Source: Hymenolepis diminuta (lineage: Eukaryota; Platyhelminthes; Cestoda; Cyclophyllidea; Hymenolepididae). From it: a stretch of 64,000 nucleotides of DNA. The DNA lies in contig CAADRB010000023.1 of the NCBI GenBank assembly GCA_900708905.1, positions 982,022-1,046,021 on the forward strand. The letters are read 5' to 3'. The first letter of the stretch is position 1; each line of letters starts with the position of its first letter. The notes beneath the pieces were generated by a model, which worked only from the letters and a program-made list of their open reading frames with translations, was not told the origin of the DNA and made no database searches. Made by a program: the position numbers and the translations under genes. Below, piece after piece: positions 1 through 14,084 of this stretch.

Positions 1-3000
1 ACAAAAATTAGGATTCACTTAGAAGTTTGGTAATCTCCAATTTATGACAGGATTGCATATTTCGGTGAGCCAAATTATTTCCTCAGTAATAAACTCAATA
101 TCCTAAAGATGAAAAATACTGAGTTCCTAATTTGGGTCTCTAAAGAAGATGAGATTGATTACGTGTTAGATTCAATCTGCGTGCCAAATAACGTATACTG
201 ATTAACAATCCGATTGTTAATGTTATAATGAACATGTTCTCCATATTCCTCAATTTTCAGATAATTAACACCAACTTAATTATATAAAAATTTACAAAAA
301 AAGTTCGCCAGCAAGACTTATTAAGCAGATAGGGAAATAATCGCTTTCTCAAATTAAAACACGCTTGTCTAGGAAGAATAGAAGTTAATATTATCTCTCT
401 GAAATCACTAAAATTGGCACAATATTGATTGTTGAAGAATCAAATAAGATTTTGAAACAAACAGTATGCACTTGGCAACCTGAATTTGTTAAGACCTTTC
501 GACTTCTATTTACTTCATCGGGTTTTAAATGATAAGGTAGAAATAAAATATGCGTTTTCTAAAAGTAGTCAGCATGAAGTATGAATGCTAATTAAACCAG
601 TAAAACAAAGATAAACAATGAAACTCCAAACCTCTTTGTTCAATCGACAGGTGACATGGTCGGATATCTATCAGGGATCCTAAAATGAGTCAGTGGTTTG
701 AATGACCAATGTAACGTTTTCCAATAGAACATATTCACTACTAAAAAATGAATGCACTTTACCATTAAAGTAAATGACGCCCTACGTATGATGCATATTA
801 AATTTAATGTTTGGCGTGAGTGATCAAAAAGCCTATTGTACATACTATTTGGATTGAGAATCTGATAGGGTGCAAAAAACGTGACCTAAATGACTTGTTG
901 GCATTTGTTTCCCCTAAATCGCAGCTGGCTCATCGAAGCTTTGGAAGTATGGTAGGTGGGGATATTGTTCTAAGCCAGTACTAAAGCTAATGGCTACCAT
1001 CACCATTAAAATTATAAACGTAGTTATTGATTCATATGCTTTCTCACCCAATCAACTAGCGTCCTAGAAGCACAAATGAGCGTCTATCAATGTACGAGCT
1101 GCCTGAAATTTCTGGTTCACACGTGTTTCCTTCTCTTTGCAGCTACTTGTATACAGATACTTGTATCCTACTACCCTCCTCTAATAAAATTCACCTCATC
1201 TGTTTAACCTGGATCATTGTAAATAAAGAACGAGTTGGTCAGATTTCATCTAAACGTTCATCTCCATCGGCAGTAATTTTTATCTCCATGTCTCTTATAA
1301 ACTAGGGTCTGGACGCGTCGCCATAGACAAAACAAAGACCGAAGCTAGCGATATAACGTGATAAGGACTTGCACTTTTAAAATCTAAAGCAGTCCATCCA
1401 TTTAGCAAAATCTGAAAAACTGCCTAAATTTCTTGGAATTCAAGATTATTAAGAACAGGATTCCTACTGCAGTTTGGTCGATATTCCCCTGGGATGGGAT
1501 TTGGACATGTAGACGTAGCATTGCATTCGTACAGTAATCTGGCATGACAAATATAATATAGTAGTTGCATTTTGATCTTATACAGTCCGTATGGTCAAAA
1601 ACCGATTTCCTTATGTTCGTATTACAAATATGATACGGATACAAATATAGTTTTAAATATATTAATTTCCGAAGAGAGAGGAAGGTAAAGTGTGTCTTTC
1701 TCGAAAGGTAAGAATTCTCTGCAGCTTGGATTCCAATTTGCCCCTCTTTATCCGTAAAATTTTCAGGACAACTGAGAAGTTCATATTTAATAGAAAATAA
1801 TTTCCAAGAAAATTGAGAATACTGTGCTGATTTTCATAACCAGATATTTAGATTTTTTCATTCCCAGTTTTGCTTGGACACCCACTTGCATTCCACTGGT
1901 GGTATTCACAACCGTCTGTCATGTTTATCTTTTCTCAACACCTTGACTCAAGGCTGACAATCATATTGATATTTTACGGTTAATCATGTTAAAGAAAATT
2001 ATTTAAAATTGATAACCGCAACAACTTTGTATTTTCCTTTATTCTCAACTGGGCTGAAGAGCGTTATTTAAATAGTTGCAATTTTATAAACTAAAGATTG
2101 AAAAATTTCTGTCATGTTCTCCTTGACTTTCATCATAAGTCTGCAAGTCTTTTGAGAGCTAAGAGATAATGATCGAGTGGGAAATGAAGTCAAGGTATCA
2201 GAAGAGTCTTCCAAATGTTTGTCTTTTGATTCATATTGCATGCTTTAACGGGTCTGATGCTCTGCGTTCCAATGCCGCCTACTTTTTGAGTACATTAAGT
2301 AAGAAGATTGGCCAATCAATCTAGATGTATTTTTTTCGAATAGCCAAAATAATAACTAACAAGTTAATAACCCATCTAAAAATTAACCAACGTTTCTGGT
2401 TTTCTTTAAATACATCAGGATATATTTATAGAGTAGGTTTAGTAATGGCTTCCAGTCGACAACCGAGTATTTATTACCTTGTTTACGCATGCTGAATTTC
2501 ACACCTTTCATGTGGACGGGCCTCACACCCATTCAGGACATTAATCTCTTAGTGTATTTTGCTCGAATGTGTTTACTTCACTTTGTGAAGTGAATTTCAA
2601 AATGTTCAATAGATTGGCCAGCATTTATTCAAGCGAATTTAGTAAATATTTGCGCGTCACCTCCAAATGTTGATGTACATTCCTCTGTTTGATGAGAAAG
2701 TTTAAAGACACGGTGCTGTGATACAATTTATTTATGGTGCGTAAAGTGAGAAAAAATCTTTATTGCATGTGATAGGAAACGGCTTAAAACTGGAGGTAAC
2801 ACCGTCATCCGATCTTTGAAACTTGATAATGTCGGATGCACAATGCAATCAGAAAAATTTGAAGTGAGCTAAAACTTTATCTGATTGGTGAATTCCTACT
2901 GAACACTTCCGTAACCTTTAGGAATGGATTTGATGAGAATAGAGAGACCAAAACCACAAAAGGAGTAACAGATAACTTTTTACATCAAGGCCAAAATTCA

Positions 3001-4825
3001 ACTATTCGATCTTCTCTCCCCTGTAATTATTGTATTGCAGGTTATAAAATCCATTTCCAGGTTATATCTTGGATTCGACCATTTCGCTTAAACATAAAAA
3101 TAAAAATATGTTATTGTATTTAAGTCTTATTTTACGTTTAGTTGCACTTAAGGCTCTATTTAGTTCTAAATATTACTGTGTAGCAAGTTCGAAAAATATT
3201 TTAAAAGGTTAAATATTAATTCTATCGTTTTTGTATTTTCGTGAACCTTAACTTCAATGATAGGCAATCAGCAATTAGCATTTTTTGAAATTTGTGAAAT
3301 TTTGACATTTTAAGCTTTTTGTTTAAATCTGTCTAACAGTTTCAATTTGTGAAAAATCATAGAATGCTTTTATGCGAAATATGAAAGTACTAATATCAGA
3401 AGAATTATTCTCATCTTTAATTTTCCTCCATATCTCTTCGCTTCTCAAGCTAATATGAAGAGCCCTGCATAGATTATATTATGAAGGATTGCATCTTCTC
3501 TTAGATCTTCTTAATGCGACTTATTTTCTTGTAGTCCTGAAGGTCATTAATCCTTGCCCGAACCTACCTAAGTGATTCACCGCAAATGTATGGTTTTTCC
3601 CCAGCTTAATAACTTTAGATCACGCAGGTAAGTAACAAACTCACTATTCTCAAAGACTGTCTACGCAAGAATGCTTTATGAAGTAAAATATTAGCTTTCA
3701 TCCAATGCCGGTAGACCGATTGGCATATTTTGTTCTACCAGCCAGGGGAAATGTGAAAGAAAGCGAAATTTAATTAGCATAAAACAATGGTCTGGTAAAT
3801 TCAATTTATGAAAAATATTAATTCCAGAGGAAATTCCCACTAACATAAAATGCCCTGCACAGATTTGATCTTAATGTAAATTAATGCTCTAAGGCAGCAT
3901 TACGGACATTTACTGAAAACCCCTCAAATGAGTTTTCAATTTCAGTTTTCCGCAGATTCAGTTTGTTTATATAAATTGGATTGTTAATTGTTTATAATCA
4001 TCATAAACTTTTTACCTTTATTCTAAAATATTTTATAAGCAGGTATGACTGCCCCCATTTTTTAATATCTTTGATGAAAATGCGAGGTTGTTCTAATAAC
4101 AAGTGCATCTACTTCCTACGCATTTATAAAATATATGTGATTGCCACCCCTCATATTTGCGGCAGTCTCTCGAATTGATAAAACTTTCTTACCTTCCTTT
4201 AAATCTGGTATTTCCTGTGTTGAAACTATGGTAACCACATTTTCTAATAAACAGTCTAAACATTTTCTTTGTTCCTAATGGAATAAGAGCTTTCTGTTCG
4301 AATTTTTAGTTTTTGGTCCATTGGGATTGAATGGATGAGGTTCTAGCCAACACAGACTTGGCTGGAGAAAAATATTATTACCATAGCAGGACAAAAGCTT
4401 TTATAAAGTTAAAATAACCAGAAAAAATTAAATTAGGAAACAGTAATGTAGGACGTGATGAAAAGGGTTAAAATTGAGTTGGCAATAAAGTCGGGACATC
4501 GAGTGTAAATTTAATTTCTGGAAGCATCAAATTTTCTGTATTCTCACTTTGTAATATACTTATGTTCAAATTATTGGAACTCACTCTCAGATCCTAGAAG
4601 GCAACAACAAAATGCAGACAAAAGACACTCGCACCAAGTTTATAACACAGCAGTAATAAAAAGTGTAATTTTTTAAAATTTCATTCTCCTTGTAGAAGAC
4701 CTCAAAATGTAATACGTTTAACATGAAAAATAAAATTTTATGTGACATTGGTAAAGTGATTTCAACTAGTCTTTAGATCTATTCCCAGCCTTGTTACCTC
4801 CTAATGTCTGGTCACTGAAACATTG
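1..4825. other. No supportable gene
   Basis: AT-rich sequence with only short chance frames. A 23-base segment at about 3,606-3,628 sits between a CCCCAG acceptor-like and a GTAAGT donor-like site, too little to call an exon. Confidence 0.6.
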
Positions 4826-5290
4826 TAAAGGGTTAAATATTAAGGTCAATAAATAAAAAGACACAGGATTAATAAATATAGCAGTTTCAGGAGATTGCAT
4901 TGAGACAGAGTGGCTGCGGATAGAAGGGAGCTGGCTGAAGAACCTGACCGATGGAGTTAACCGGTTGGAATTAGAGGGAAGCTGAGTTGATGTGTGACAG
5001 ATATGACGGAACATTAAAGGCTGTCTAGGGGGGAAGATTGCACATGGGTGATTGTAGATATAAACGGTAGACAGCTGAAATATGAAAATCTAGCTGTGAC
5101 GATAGGACAAAACGCGCGGTCATCAAGGCTTTGAAAAGGGGGAGAACGTTCATTTGAGTCTTTACAAGAGTTTTAATAGACGGATTGATGTATGCATGGC
5201 GATAAGATCTTGTTGACTGATAGCATTCTGATAATCTCTAAGCTGTCTGAAAGATTAACGCAGACCCTGGGAACAGTCAATTATAAAAAA
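4826..5290 (+). repeat. Dispersed repeat R1, copy 1
   Basis: About 465 bases align with 14.09-14.56 kb in the same orientation. Shared blocks include GGAGTTAACCGGTTG, GAGTTGATGTGTGA, GGTCATTGTAGA-like, AGCTGTGACGATAG, AAAACGCGC followed by CATCAAGGC, and GGGAGAACGTT. Identity looks like roughly 75-80% with small indels. No coding family is recognised. On the minus strand both copies can be read as short similar peptides (HTST..NRLTP..RFF), which is expected from shared DNA and does not prove coding. Confidence 0.75.
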
Positions 5291-7174
5291 ACTTCCAAAA
5301 TTCAATCAGAAAATGTTAATGTAATTGACCATTTCAAACTTTCACCATAATTCCTTGTCTTGCCATTAATTTCTAATACCTAACCACCAATCCTTCACCG
5401 CTTTCAGGACTTATTAAATACGATTAATACTTTGAACATCTCATTTAGCGGTAAGAAGAGCTCTCCATACAGCCGCAATATTCATAGAAAATTTGCTTTA
5501 GTGAAACAAGTCATTAGTACTCCTCTCCTTCCTTGTGAACTAATTGAGATTGACTGACCTATAAGTGTACAATTGCAATATCGGTTGAATCGGGAAGTGA
5601 ATCCATTCTAATATATTCTGACAGTATTAGCTGAAGTCAAGATCGCACAAAAGAGTCCAATATTTCGAATTCTCCATCAATGACATCGTACTTAATTTGT
5701 CTGAGTGAACAGAAACTATTTGTTAGCTAAGAATTTATTTAAAAATTCCAATAGTGTTCAGACAAATTAAGATACCTAGAAGAGGAAAGCGATTCTTATC
5801 AAAACAATTCGTTTTTAAATAAATGCAAACGCTAATGGACATTCAAGTACGATAAGGCTAATTGGTTGACAAGATAATCAATGGTAGTGGAGTGACAAGA
5901 TGCCATTCCCTGATACGAAAATGTAAGATCATTTAAATAGCGATGAACTTGCCTTCCAAAAAACGGTTGTGTATTCGATTTGGATGCACCAAAACTATAT
6001 GATTTGGCTTCGAAGAGAAGAAGAATTGAAAGACCAGTGCGGTCTGCACCATATTGTTAACTGAATTAGTTAACTGTGAGTCAGGGGATGTACATGACAA
6101 TCGGATAAGCTCGTGTCAGCAGGGATGTATTCAGTCTTTGTATATTATAATTACATAAATTAGACCGCATTTCTGAGTAATAAGGACTTTGCATTAATTT
6201 TATTTACTATTATTCAATTAAATACGCTTCTTCTAATTGACTGATCTAGCCAGAAACTGTTTGATCAGTTAAAGTGGCCACAGTTATTACGATGAGTACA
6301 CTCTGGCGCAGACCCAAATTAGCCTGAAAACAAAATTTCAATTTTTAAACTCACTAGTCTCTCCCTCCCTCATCGGATGATTAATAGGATCCACTATCCG
6401 GAAGTTGCTCTAAGAATATTAAATACGGCTACAAACTGTGTAGGCTGTTTAGCTACCGCTTCCGGAGAAGAAAAACAAATTTGAACTTTCTCGATCCTTT
6501 TAAGTAGAGGAGAAAATAAAATACATTGATATTTTTAGATTTTTTTCTAACTCATTTCAAAAATATGCGACTCTGATTTGAACTTAATTTCGCTCTGTCA
6601 CTAGCAATCTTATTATTGATTAAAGTACGGAAAAGTAAAATGGAGAGAAAATAAAACTTCTATTAATAAATTAAGTGTTCTTTTTTTATAAATTTTTAAA
6701 CATTGATCCGTCATTTTTCCCAATTTCGATGATATCGAGAGTAATACGTGATGAGAAGTGGGAATTAAGCTATTTTACAGTATGGTGACCCTGACTTTTT
6801 AAGAAAGCTAGATTGCAAGTGTCTTCGCAAGTCTAGCCATTTCTGTGGCAAGGGCAACCATTCAATTAAATCAACAGGTCATCTTGTCCGAAATTGAACC
6901 CATCCACTAACACAGAGATCAAACCATGAAAACTGAGCTATTGAAGATTCAGATATTTCAAAGGGAATTATACGCCATATGAAAAAATGATAACTCAGTG
7001 CTTCCGGAAATCAAATTAATCTGCTGAGTTCCTGTCTTCATTATTTAGTGCTATTCGATAAAATACTAATTTTTCCGAAGAATAACTGTAGAAAAGCCAA
7101 GCCTGCCAAATAAAATTATAGTTTAATGAATTATATTAATTCAAAGGACATTGACTATCTCAATAAGTTCCCTT

Positions 7175-7411
7175 TTATCTTTCTTTCAACGTAGCATTTC
7201 TATGCATAGCATACTTCTCAAGTTCATTGGGAGAGTCGTTACCAACGCTTAACATGGGCAGAGGGAAGGCATCCGGGAGCCGCTTATAAGAGAATCGTAT
7301 ATTCCACATCCTCTTACCAACCAAAATCAACGAGGGCGGTTGATCACCCGCGCCACTGGATCCATTTCGATGGGTATTGATTTCATGATCGCCAATTTGG
7401 TAGACGTGCAT
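7175..7411 (-). CDS. Unassigned G+C-rich open frame
   Basis: A 78-codon frame with a clearly higher G+C content than its surroundings. It includes PPSLILVGKRMWNIRFSYKR and PDAFPLPMLSVGNDSPNELE. A donor-like GGTAAGAG lies inside it. It could be an exon or a piece of an old repeat. No family recognised, and no neighbouring exon found. Confidence 0.18.
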   Translation of the reverse strand: MHVYQIGDHEINTHRNGSSGAGDQPPSLILVGKRMWNIRFSYKRLPDAFPLPMLSVGNDSPNELEKYAMHRNATLKER

Positions 7412-7514
7412 GTTTACCCCTATGCTATCAAATCATATTGAAAAATGCTGAAAATTAAGTAATACATGATGTACGTGTGTAGAAATTAATGGTTCAAAAC
7501 CAAATCGTAAAAAC

Positions 7515-7760
7515 TAAGACTATTGTTGGCAGTTAGAAACATCAAATGCAAATTCCAAAAAGTAGAACACATAGAGTTGTGTTAGCCAAAGTGTATTGAA
7601 TAATCCGCTATGAGGATTCGAGAGAGTAAGAGATGAGAAGGAGAGAAAATGAGGGGAGGGGGGTCTTTGGAGCGGATAAACGACAGGCGTGTGTCCCTGT
7701 GGCAACACAAAAATAGTTTATATGAGTCACCTGGGCATGTGTACTTTAAATGACGCCGGA
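7515..7760 (-). repeat. Pyrimidine-rich repeat R2, copy 4 (inverted)
   Basis: On the minus strand: GCCCAGGTGACTCATATAAA, ACACACGCCTGTCG, CTTCTCATCTCTTACTCTC, TCGAATCCTCATAGCGG and a CACTTTGGCTAACACAACTC block. This is the order of the plus-strand copies. Like copy 1, it is continuous across the site occupied by the LTR-like insertion at 48.4 kb. Confidence 0.65.
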
Positions 7761-10700
7761 TACAAGGGCAAAAAATCAACGTATTTTCTAAAGAAATGTG
7801 ACTAAAGAGTAATTTTCATAAAATCATAGAGAGTCGCCCTTCATGGGAAACTACTTTTACTTGTTTATTTACGTGATGCAGATTACTGAAATTATTCCGC
7901 TGAAAATGTTAAATTCACCTCTCACTGAACACAATCAGACGACAAAAATAGTGTAAATGTTACAACGGTATATTGAGAATTTCTGAATATCAAAGGAAGT
8001 AACGTTGTGCAATAATTAGTTGTATGTTTGTTTTTTCTTGGTCAATTGGCAAATGTCTAGTACAATATGTTTCTATAAAAAGTCGATTAATACCATTACA
8101 TTAAAATTTCTTCATTTAATGGCTAAATGAGTATAAAATACAATCAATTTATGCCAATAATTGCACTTTCCAGTTAATTAATTCCACTTTTAAATGAACC
8201 ACATTGATTCTTACAATTTGGATTATGTAGAAAATCGGCATGTGTTTGAATGAATCTGGAAGTTGATTAGTCAGATAGCGGCTGAAAACCTCTTTGAGAC
8301 GAATACAAAGTTATCGGAAATATTAAGGTTGTTTTAGCTGATGTCTATGGCCTTTAACCTTTAAACTGTTTTTTAAAAGAGATAAATAGCATGTCCGTTT
8401 ACGTAGTAAAATATATTTTTTCGACAGGCTAAGGTTCGAAGATATGGGAGAAATTGTGGGTAGCTGATTTCTTACACGTTCTTACAAGTACGTATTGAAT
8501 TTGAAACTAAGCATTGGGGGTACTCCTCATAGATATGGCTTTTGAACTAATCCTCTCTAATAAAGCATAAAACATCAGGAACGTGGACATTTGAAATCCT
8601 TGTTGATTTTTAGGCCTGTGGAGCAGTGATTCTTTCCTTGCTCTGATCATTCTCTTATAACTGGCCGACTTAGCTTTCACTGATTTGCTTGTATTCCATT
8701 GAGGTTGGGGTTTTGCACTTTTAGAACGGTAAATCGACTTTGTTGGCTATTGTAACCATAATAGATTAGCTAAAAAATTTTCCATCGCATCTGATCTGTC
8801 TTTACTATGACATTTTGCAAGCTTTCTTCCTAAGTTTCGTTGGCACTTGATGACTCAAAAGAAGCTTCAGGGTGATTTAACTAAGAGTAAATTTCATATC
8901 CGTCTTAAATCCACTGAGGCACCTCTTCACACAACATGGCAAGAACATAATTCCACATTTATTTTAAGTAAATTGCAGGAGATACATTTGGGTAGCCAGG
9001 ATGGATGTATTCATTTAAGGTCATGTGAGGGCAGAGATCTGAACTGTCAAACCAGTCATATGAAATTATTGCACAGCTAAAAGATAAAATAATATAGGTA
9101 CTAACACCCATCTTTCTAGAGTAAAAGATAATCATTAAAATAAAATGCATGAATAAGAGGATGAGGGACTGATGCAATGCGAAATGGGAACATATAGAAG
9201 GGATAAGTCAAGTACCCTATGTCGCAAGAAGAGTTACTGATGCAAATGTTAGTATATGTGCAACCGTCTCTTCAGGCACAGTCCATCATGTCCAAAGATC
9301 GGTGTCCCAACATGACGACTGACAGCTGTAAAAGTTGAGATGCAGTTATCAACTATTTATCATTCCTGATAGAGTGATGTTAATTGACAACTATCAGGTC
9401 TAGTATACACACTAATATGAGAAGAAGGGAAAAGCAGAAAAAAATTATAGGCGATGGTAGATGGTGCATTCATAATTAGTAAGAAAGACTTAAACTGAAG
9501 ATGGAGTTTCATATGTATTTTATTCAAAATGCTCTACTGTATGAATTTCACTGTGAAAAGAATATAATGAAAAAATAATATTTCAATTAGAACTAAACAG
9601 AAACATATCGAATTCGAATTGGATAGAACGACGTTCAGCTTTCCGGGAGAAGAGAAGAGAATTTCGATTTTGGGAAGCGAAAACCTCGGGTGGATGAACC
9701 TAATTAGGGACAGGATGGTTTTCTCAAATTTTTAGATAATTTCTAAAACATCACAAAATTCACGTGATGACGAGATTGGTGGTCAACATGTCGCCACAGT
9801 GCCATTAAACGATGATTTATAAATAATTTGCGGTTCAGTATTAATAGTAAACATTTTTTTATTGTTTTTTTGTTCTTTTACTAATCCCACCACAGCCACG
9901 CTATCTCTTGGATGATTAACACTCAATGAGCAACCAATTTTCAAGTTGTACTGAATATTTCGCATTTCAATGAAAGGAATTTGCACCCCTGAAACTTAGA
10001 ATTAAATTTTCAACTAGGATAATCCACTTCCATTGATTGGATGATGTTTGCTGTCAAGTGCTGTCCATTGAATAATTCTTCTCACGAAAACATCTTAGCG
10101 TTTCTCAATTAAAATATTTTGTAACTTTATTCTCATTGATTAATGAATTTTGAATTTTGCTGTGTGATACTGGAGAGAAGAATGAAAAAAACCTACATCA
10201 CTGTTGAATGCCAATATTTCGTAAATTGGCATCGGTCCATCCTTCATCTGATCTTGGGAAGACCGCATCGATATACGCTTCGCGTTTTTAAACTTTTACA
10301 TCCAAATAATTTGCATCAACATTTTTAACATTTGTTGATGAAACTCAATATAAACAAAAGAATTTAATGTGATCAAAACAACCTACTTAATGTTCAGTAG
10401 GTTTTCCCTTATAACTTGAAATTTAAGGTCAATCTACCGTGTTCTTTCCGTTGTTTTTCTCTCTAGAATTTTCCAAAATTTCTGGAATTTAATAAATTCA
10501 ATTAATTCAAGAAAAGCAATGCTAAATTTCCTAATTCGTGCCGGAATAAAGGCTCATTAGAATTTTCTTATTTTGAAAACTTTTTCACATTTTCCATCGC
10601 AATGAAAAATGGGGTGCGAGATTGTAGGAAAGGAATGTTCTTTTCAATGAACTGGGCTTCCCTCTAAATCAGTTATGACAAAATTTTTCTGCTTTTCGCT

Positions 10701-11566
10701 GGTGCACAGTGGAATCTTTCAGTGATATAGAAAAGTCATTAGTAATTTTGCTGGTAAATTTTCATTACTCAGTAATTATTAGGTTCCTTAAAGGGAGTTA
10801 TAGTATATCTAGCTGATTTAGTGAGAAAGGGCTAGTTTTATTCAATACCATGATGATTGTTTAATTGAATTTAGACGCCTTGACCATTTTCAATCTACTC
10901 TTTGAACATTAAGCATAGTCTTTTCAAATCACACCTACTAAATTCCGATTTACATTTATAACTGAACGAATTTAACGTCTTGTCATACCTTCCCTTTTCG
11001 AATGTAATTAGCTAAGTATGCACAAAGACGTTTGGCACTGTTATTATCAAATCGTTAGCCTCCCAGTGAATATAGCTTACTGAACTCTGCTAACTTAAAA
11101 TTTTACCTCTCTATATTCAGGTCATGAAAGCTGTTGTAAAATCATTTTGTCCTTTCAATCATTGGAGGAAAAATGGAGTTAAGTCCCGACACCGACCATA
11201 ATGATTAAAAAGCTGGTCAACAAGCACTGGAAATAAAAGACAGGGTTTTACTCCTATCAAGGGGACAAATCAGGATATTTGAGTATTGAACCAGCCCCAC
11301 CTGATGAGTTAATTCTGTACAATCCGAATTCAAAAATCAGTGAAAGTAAGACTCTGATATCATGACCTTATCTTCAAATTTTTGCCATCCCCTTCCCTTT
11401 ATCATTTATTAAACTTTCTGTTAACCGACTTTCTTTGCTTCCCATAACTGAAAGTTGTAATTTTTTGTTTTAATATGAATAATGATGGATTCCCTTAACT
11501 GTCATTCTATAATAATATTTTGAAATACATTGATGAATATCTATCCACAAAGTACGATATTTTTAG

Positions 11567-11705
11567 TTTAGAGGAGATAGTGCTCTTTCGGACTTTGCAA
11601 ACTCAACTACTGCAAGACAGAAATGAGATAGGGTTGGCAAGAGAAAATTTTATTTGGAAAGAACAGAGACGGCTTAGCAACCTTGTTCACCAGAAAGCAG
11701 AAAAT
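11567..11705 (+). CDS. Candidate internal exon, unidentified gene
   Basis: Acceptor ATATTTTTAG and donor GTGAGT bracket an open frame reading LEEIVLFRTLQTQ, then a charged helical stretch (KEQRRLSNLVHQKAEN). The length is 139 bp, with one leading base and ending in phase 0. The peptide looks amphipathic and coiled-coil-like, and the segment is more G+C-rich than its flanks. I recognise no family. A chance origin is possible in 64 kb of AT-rich DNA. Confidence 0.33.
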
Positions 11706-13764
11706 GTGAGTTAATGTGGGAGCGAAGCTCAATGGTAAATAATTGCAGTAAATTGGTAGACTCCTTTAATTGCGACCTGAGGATGAGTTTTATACGAAAA
11801 GATATGAAGAAGGCAACAGAGTGGATAAAATTTGACGGGCGAATCAATAACGGTAACGGATAAAGTTGGCGAGGGATAAAGTTTCCACACTCTAATTAGC
11901 GTTAAAACCTAGCCGTAATAGTTTATATTCGAGAGTTTTAGGTTCTCTAAATGGTTTAATATGACAAGCTTTATCACTTGACAGGAATGGGAATCCAAAA
12001 AATTTCAGTACTCTTGTGAAATTTTAAAGAAGAATAAAAAAAGGAATGACGGTGAGAGTCAAATAAGACTACCCGGCTGTGTTCGGGCCAAGCGAGACTA
12101 ATTTAGCCTGCTCGATTACGCTAAAATATGTAAACATCTTTAATATAAACATAAATTTTGTGTTAAAATCGGCCAAGAGCTGAGTGATTTTTCGATTGGC
12201 GTTTCTATGTCCAGGTCTGCATGAAGATAATAATTCTTTTGCTGCCATCATTTTAACCGAGCGGGAATTGGGAGACAAAAGAATCTTAATGGAATGCCAA
12301 TTCCATTTACGCTCGCCTTTGTTGCTATTTTACCTCTGGGTGTTTTAAATATTATTATTACTTATAATTGTTCATTTTCGGGTTGTTTTATTTCTCATTA
12401 CTTATTTGGCTGCATCACTTTGTTGAGGGTGTCAATTAAGAGGGAACTAAAATGCTTAGATGATCTGTAGATATGGCTGTTATCATAATTAACGCAATTG
12501 CAATTCAGAACATTTGAATGACAGATAAGTGCATCTTTGGGGGTAAAAAATGAAGCGACTAAAAGTACAGTGCCCAAAGAAGTGCATGCAGCATTAACTG
12601 CTTGAAGATCATCGCAACTTTTAATTGGTTCTTGAAACCATTATATATTATTACTTGAGATAATTCCTGCATGCCATAACGATAATGAGAAACTCATTTT
12701 AACAGCAAACAGGGATTCAGTAAATCAATATCTGTCTATCTTATATACAAAATGATTGAATTCTAGTGGTAATTTCTCGTTCTTCTAACTGATAATACAG
12801 ATGGCATAGCCGAACGTGGATTTGACTAACTCAATTTGATCTAAAGAAAATGCATTATTACTCTCAGTTTCAAAATTATGAATTGTGTGTGAAAATATAG
12901 AGCTTTAATTATTACTATTGGTGAAGGAAGAAAGCTGAAAATGCCGTGCTTTCACTTGCATTTTTGACCCTTAGCTTTGGAAATCGCTGTGTATCAATTA
13001 AGTATCATTTTACATGAACTAGAATTTGCATCCATTTTACATTTCGTGCTTTACAAAATCATTTCTGGTCAAACCGATTTCTAACGATGACGTATGTCTG
13101 GAATTACACAGATATGAAATGTTAAATGATAGAGTTACTATCATTTCAATTCCATTAGAGTCATTATTTTCTGAAAGCTATCTATCAAGTCTATCAATTT
13201 TTAATGTTGCATTGGATAAAGAATTAGAGAAAAGATAAAAAGTTTTCGAATTTTAAGGTTTTTAGTTGCCATTTGATCTTCTTTCCGGCTCTGGCTTATT
13301 AATACTTAGTTCTGTTAGTCATATTCACAGAAGAGCATTCTTTCAATGAATAGAACAGCCTTTAAATTGAAATCGTCATTTGAAAGCCTACATCAGAGGA
13401 CGGTTGCCTTTCAAATTTCTTCACGAATTATTTTTTGTATCAGAAAGCTTTTTGAACAAACCATGCTCACCATCGATCGAGTAGCTACGCCAAAAGCTAA
13501 AACTTTCTTCTATTACAAATACAATCGCCAAGACCAAACAGTATTAAGGATCCCGGGTGGCGCTTCAGAAAGAAGATAAACTTATTGCGGTATCATAAAT
13601 CAAAAGTTAGAATGCAAATTTTTACCCGGAAACAAAATAATTTTTATTATGAAATGTGAAATGAAATTCCAAAGTATATTTGTTTATAAGGAGGTCAAAC
13701 TCCTCAATAACAACAATTCATATTGATTACAAACAGATTTCGTAATCTAAGTTGAAAAGAATAG

Positions 13765-13889
13765 ACTTCAACAACAACGGTTTTGACACGAAGCAAAGAG
13801 TTTGGTACCGAAGGTGATAAAGATCACTTCCCCACCTGTTATCGTCGATTCAAGAGTGATTTTGGTGTAGTTGAAAGAAAAGATCGGTG
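13765..13889 (+). CDS. Candidate internal exon, unidentified gene
   Basis: The frame runs from a TAG that could be an acceptor (AAAAGAATAG) to a good donor, GTAAGC. It reads TSTTTVLTRSKEFGTEGDKD, then HFPTCYRRFKSDFGVVERKD. It starts in phase 0 and ends in phase 2, so it could follow the candidate exon at 11.6 kb. The acceptor lacks a pyrimidine tract. A competing minus-strand open frame covers the same bases. No family recognised. Confidence 0.27.
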
Positions 13890-14084
13890 GTAAGCATATT
13901 AACCTGAACTCAGTTATCATCTTCAATATTATTGAATTTTCGAGCTCCAAAATTATTGTCAATCCTTATGCTCAGATATAAAGTATGGACATGAGCAATG
14001 AATATGCATTCAAAATTTACTTATATCTTGAGTCTTTAACTTAGGTGGCTCTCTAGTAACTTCTATACTGCCCTGCCTTATTAG

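Larger units (their letters stand above)
5291..11566. other. Mostly unannotated AT-rich DNA
   Basis: Holds the inverted R2 copy (7.5-7.8 kb) and one G+C-rich frame (7.2 kb). A 48-codon frame at about 10,182-10,328 (start MKKTYITVECQYF) reads plausibly but has no homology that I know. Around 11,100-11,190 a good acceptor (CTATATTCAG) is followed by about 27 open codons, starting VMKAVVKSFCPFNHW; I cannot place it in a gene. Confidence 0.5.

Noticed and set aside
3606..3628. 23-base micro-exon between CCCCAG and GTAAGT
   Set aside because: Too short to test by reading frame, and no neighbouring exon; such pairs of sites arise by chance.
4766..5014. Minus frame similar to one at 14099-14290 as evidence for a protein family
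   Set aside because: The similarity follows from the underlying DNA repeat, and the frames are not co-extensive.
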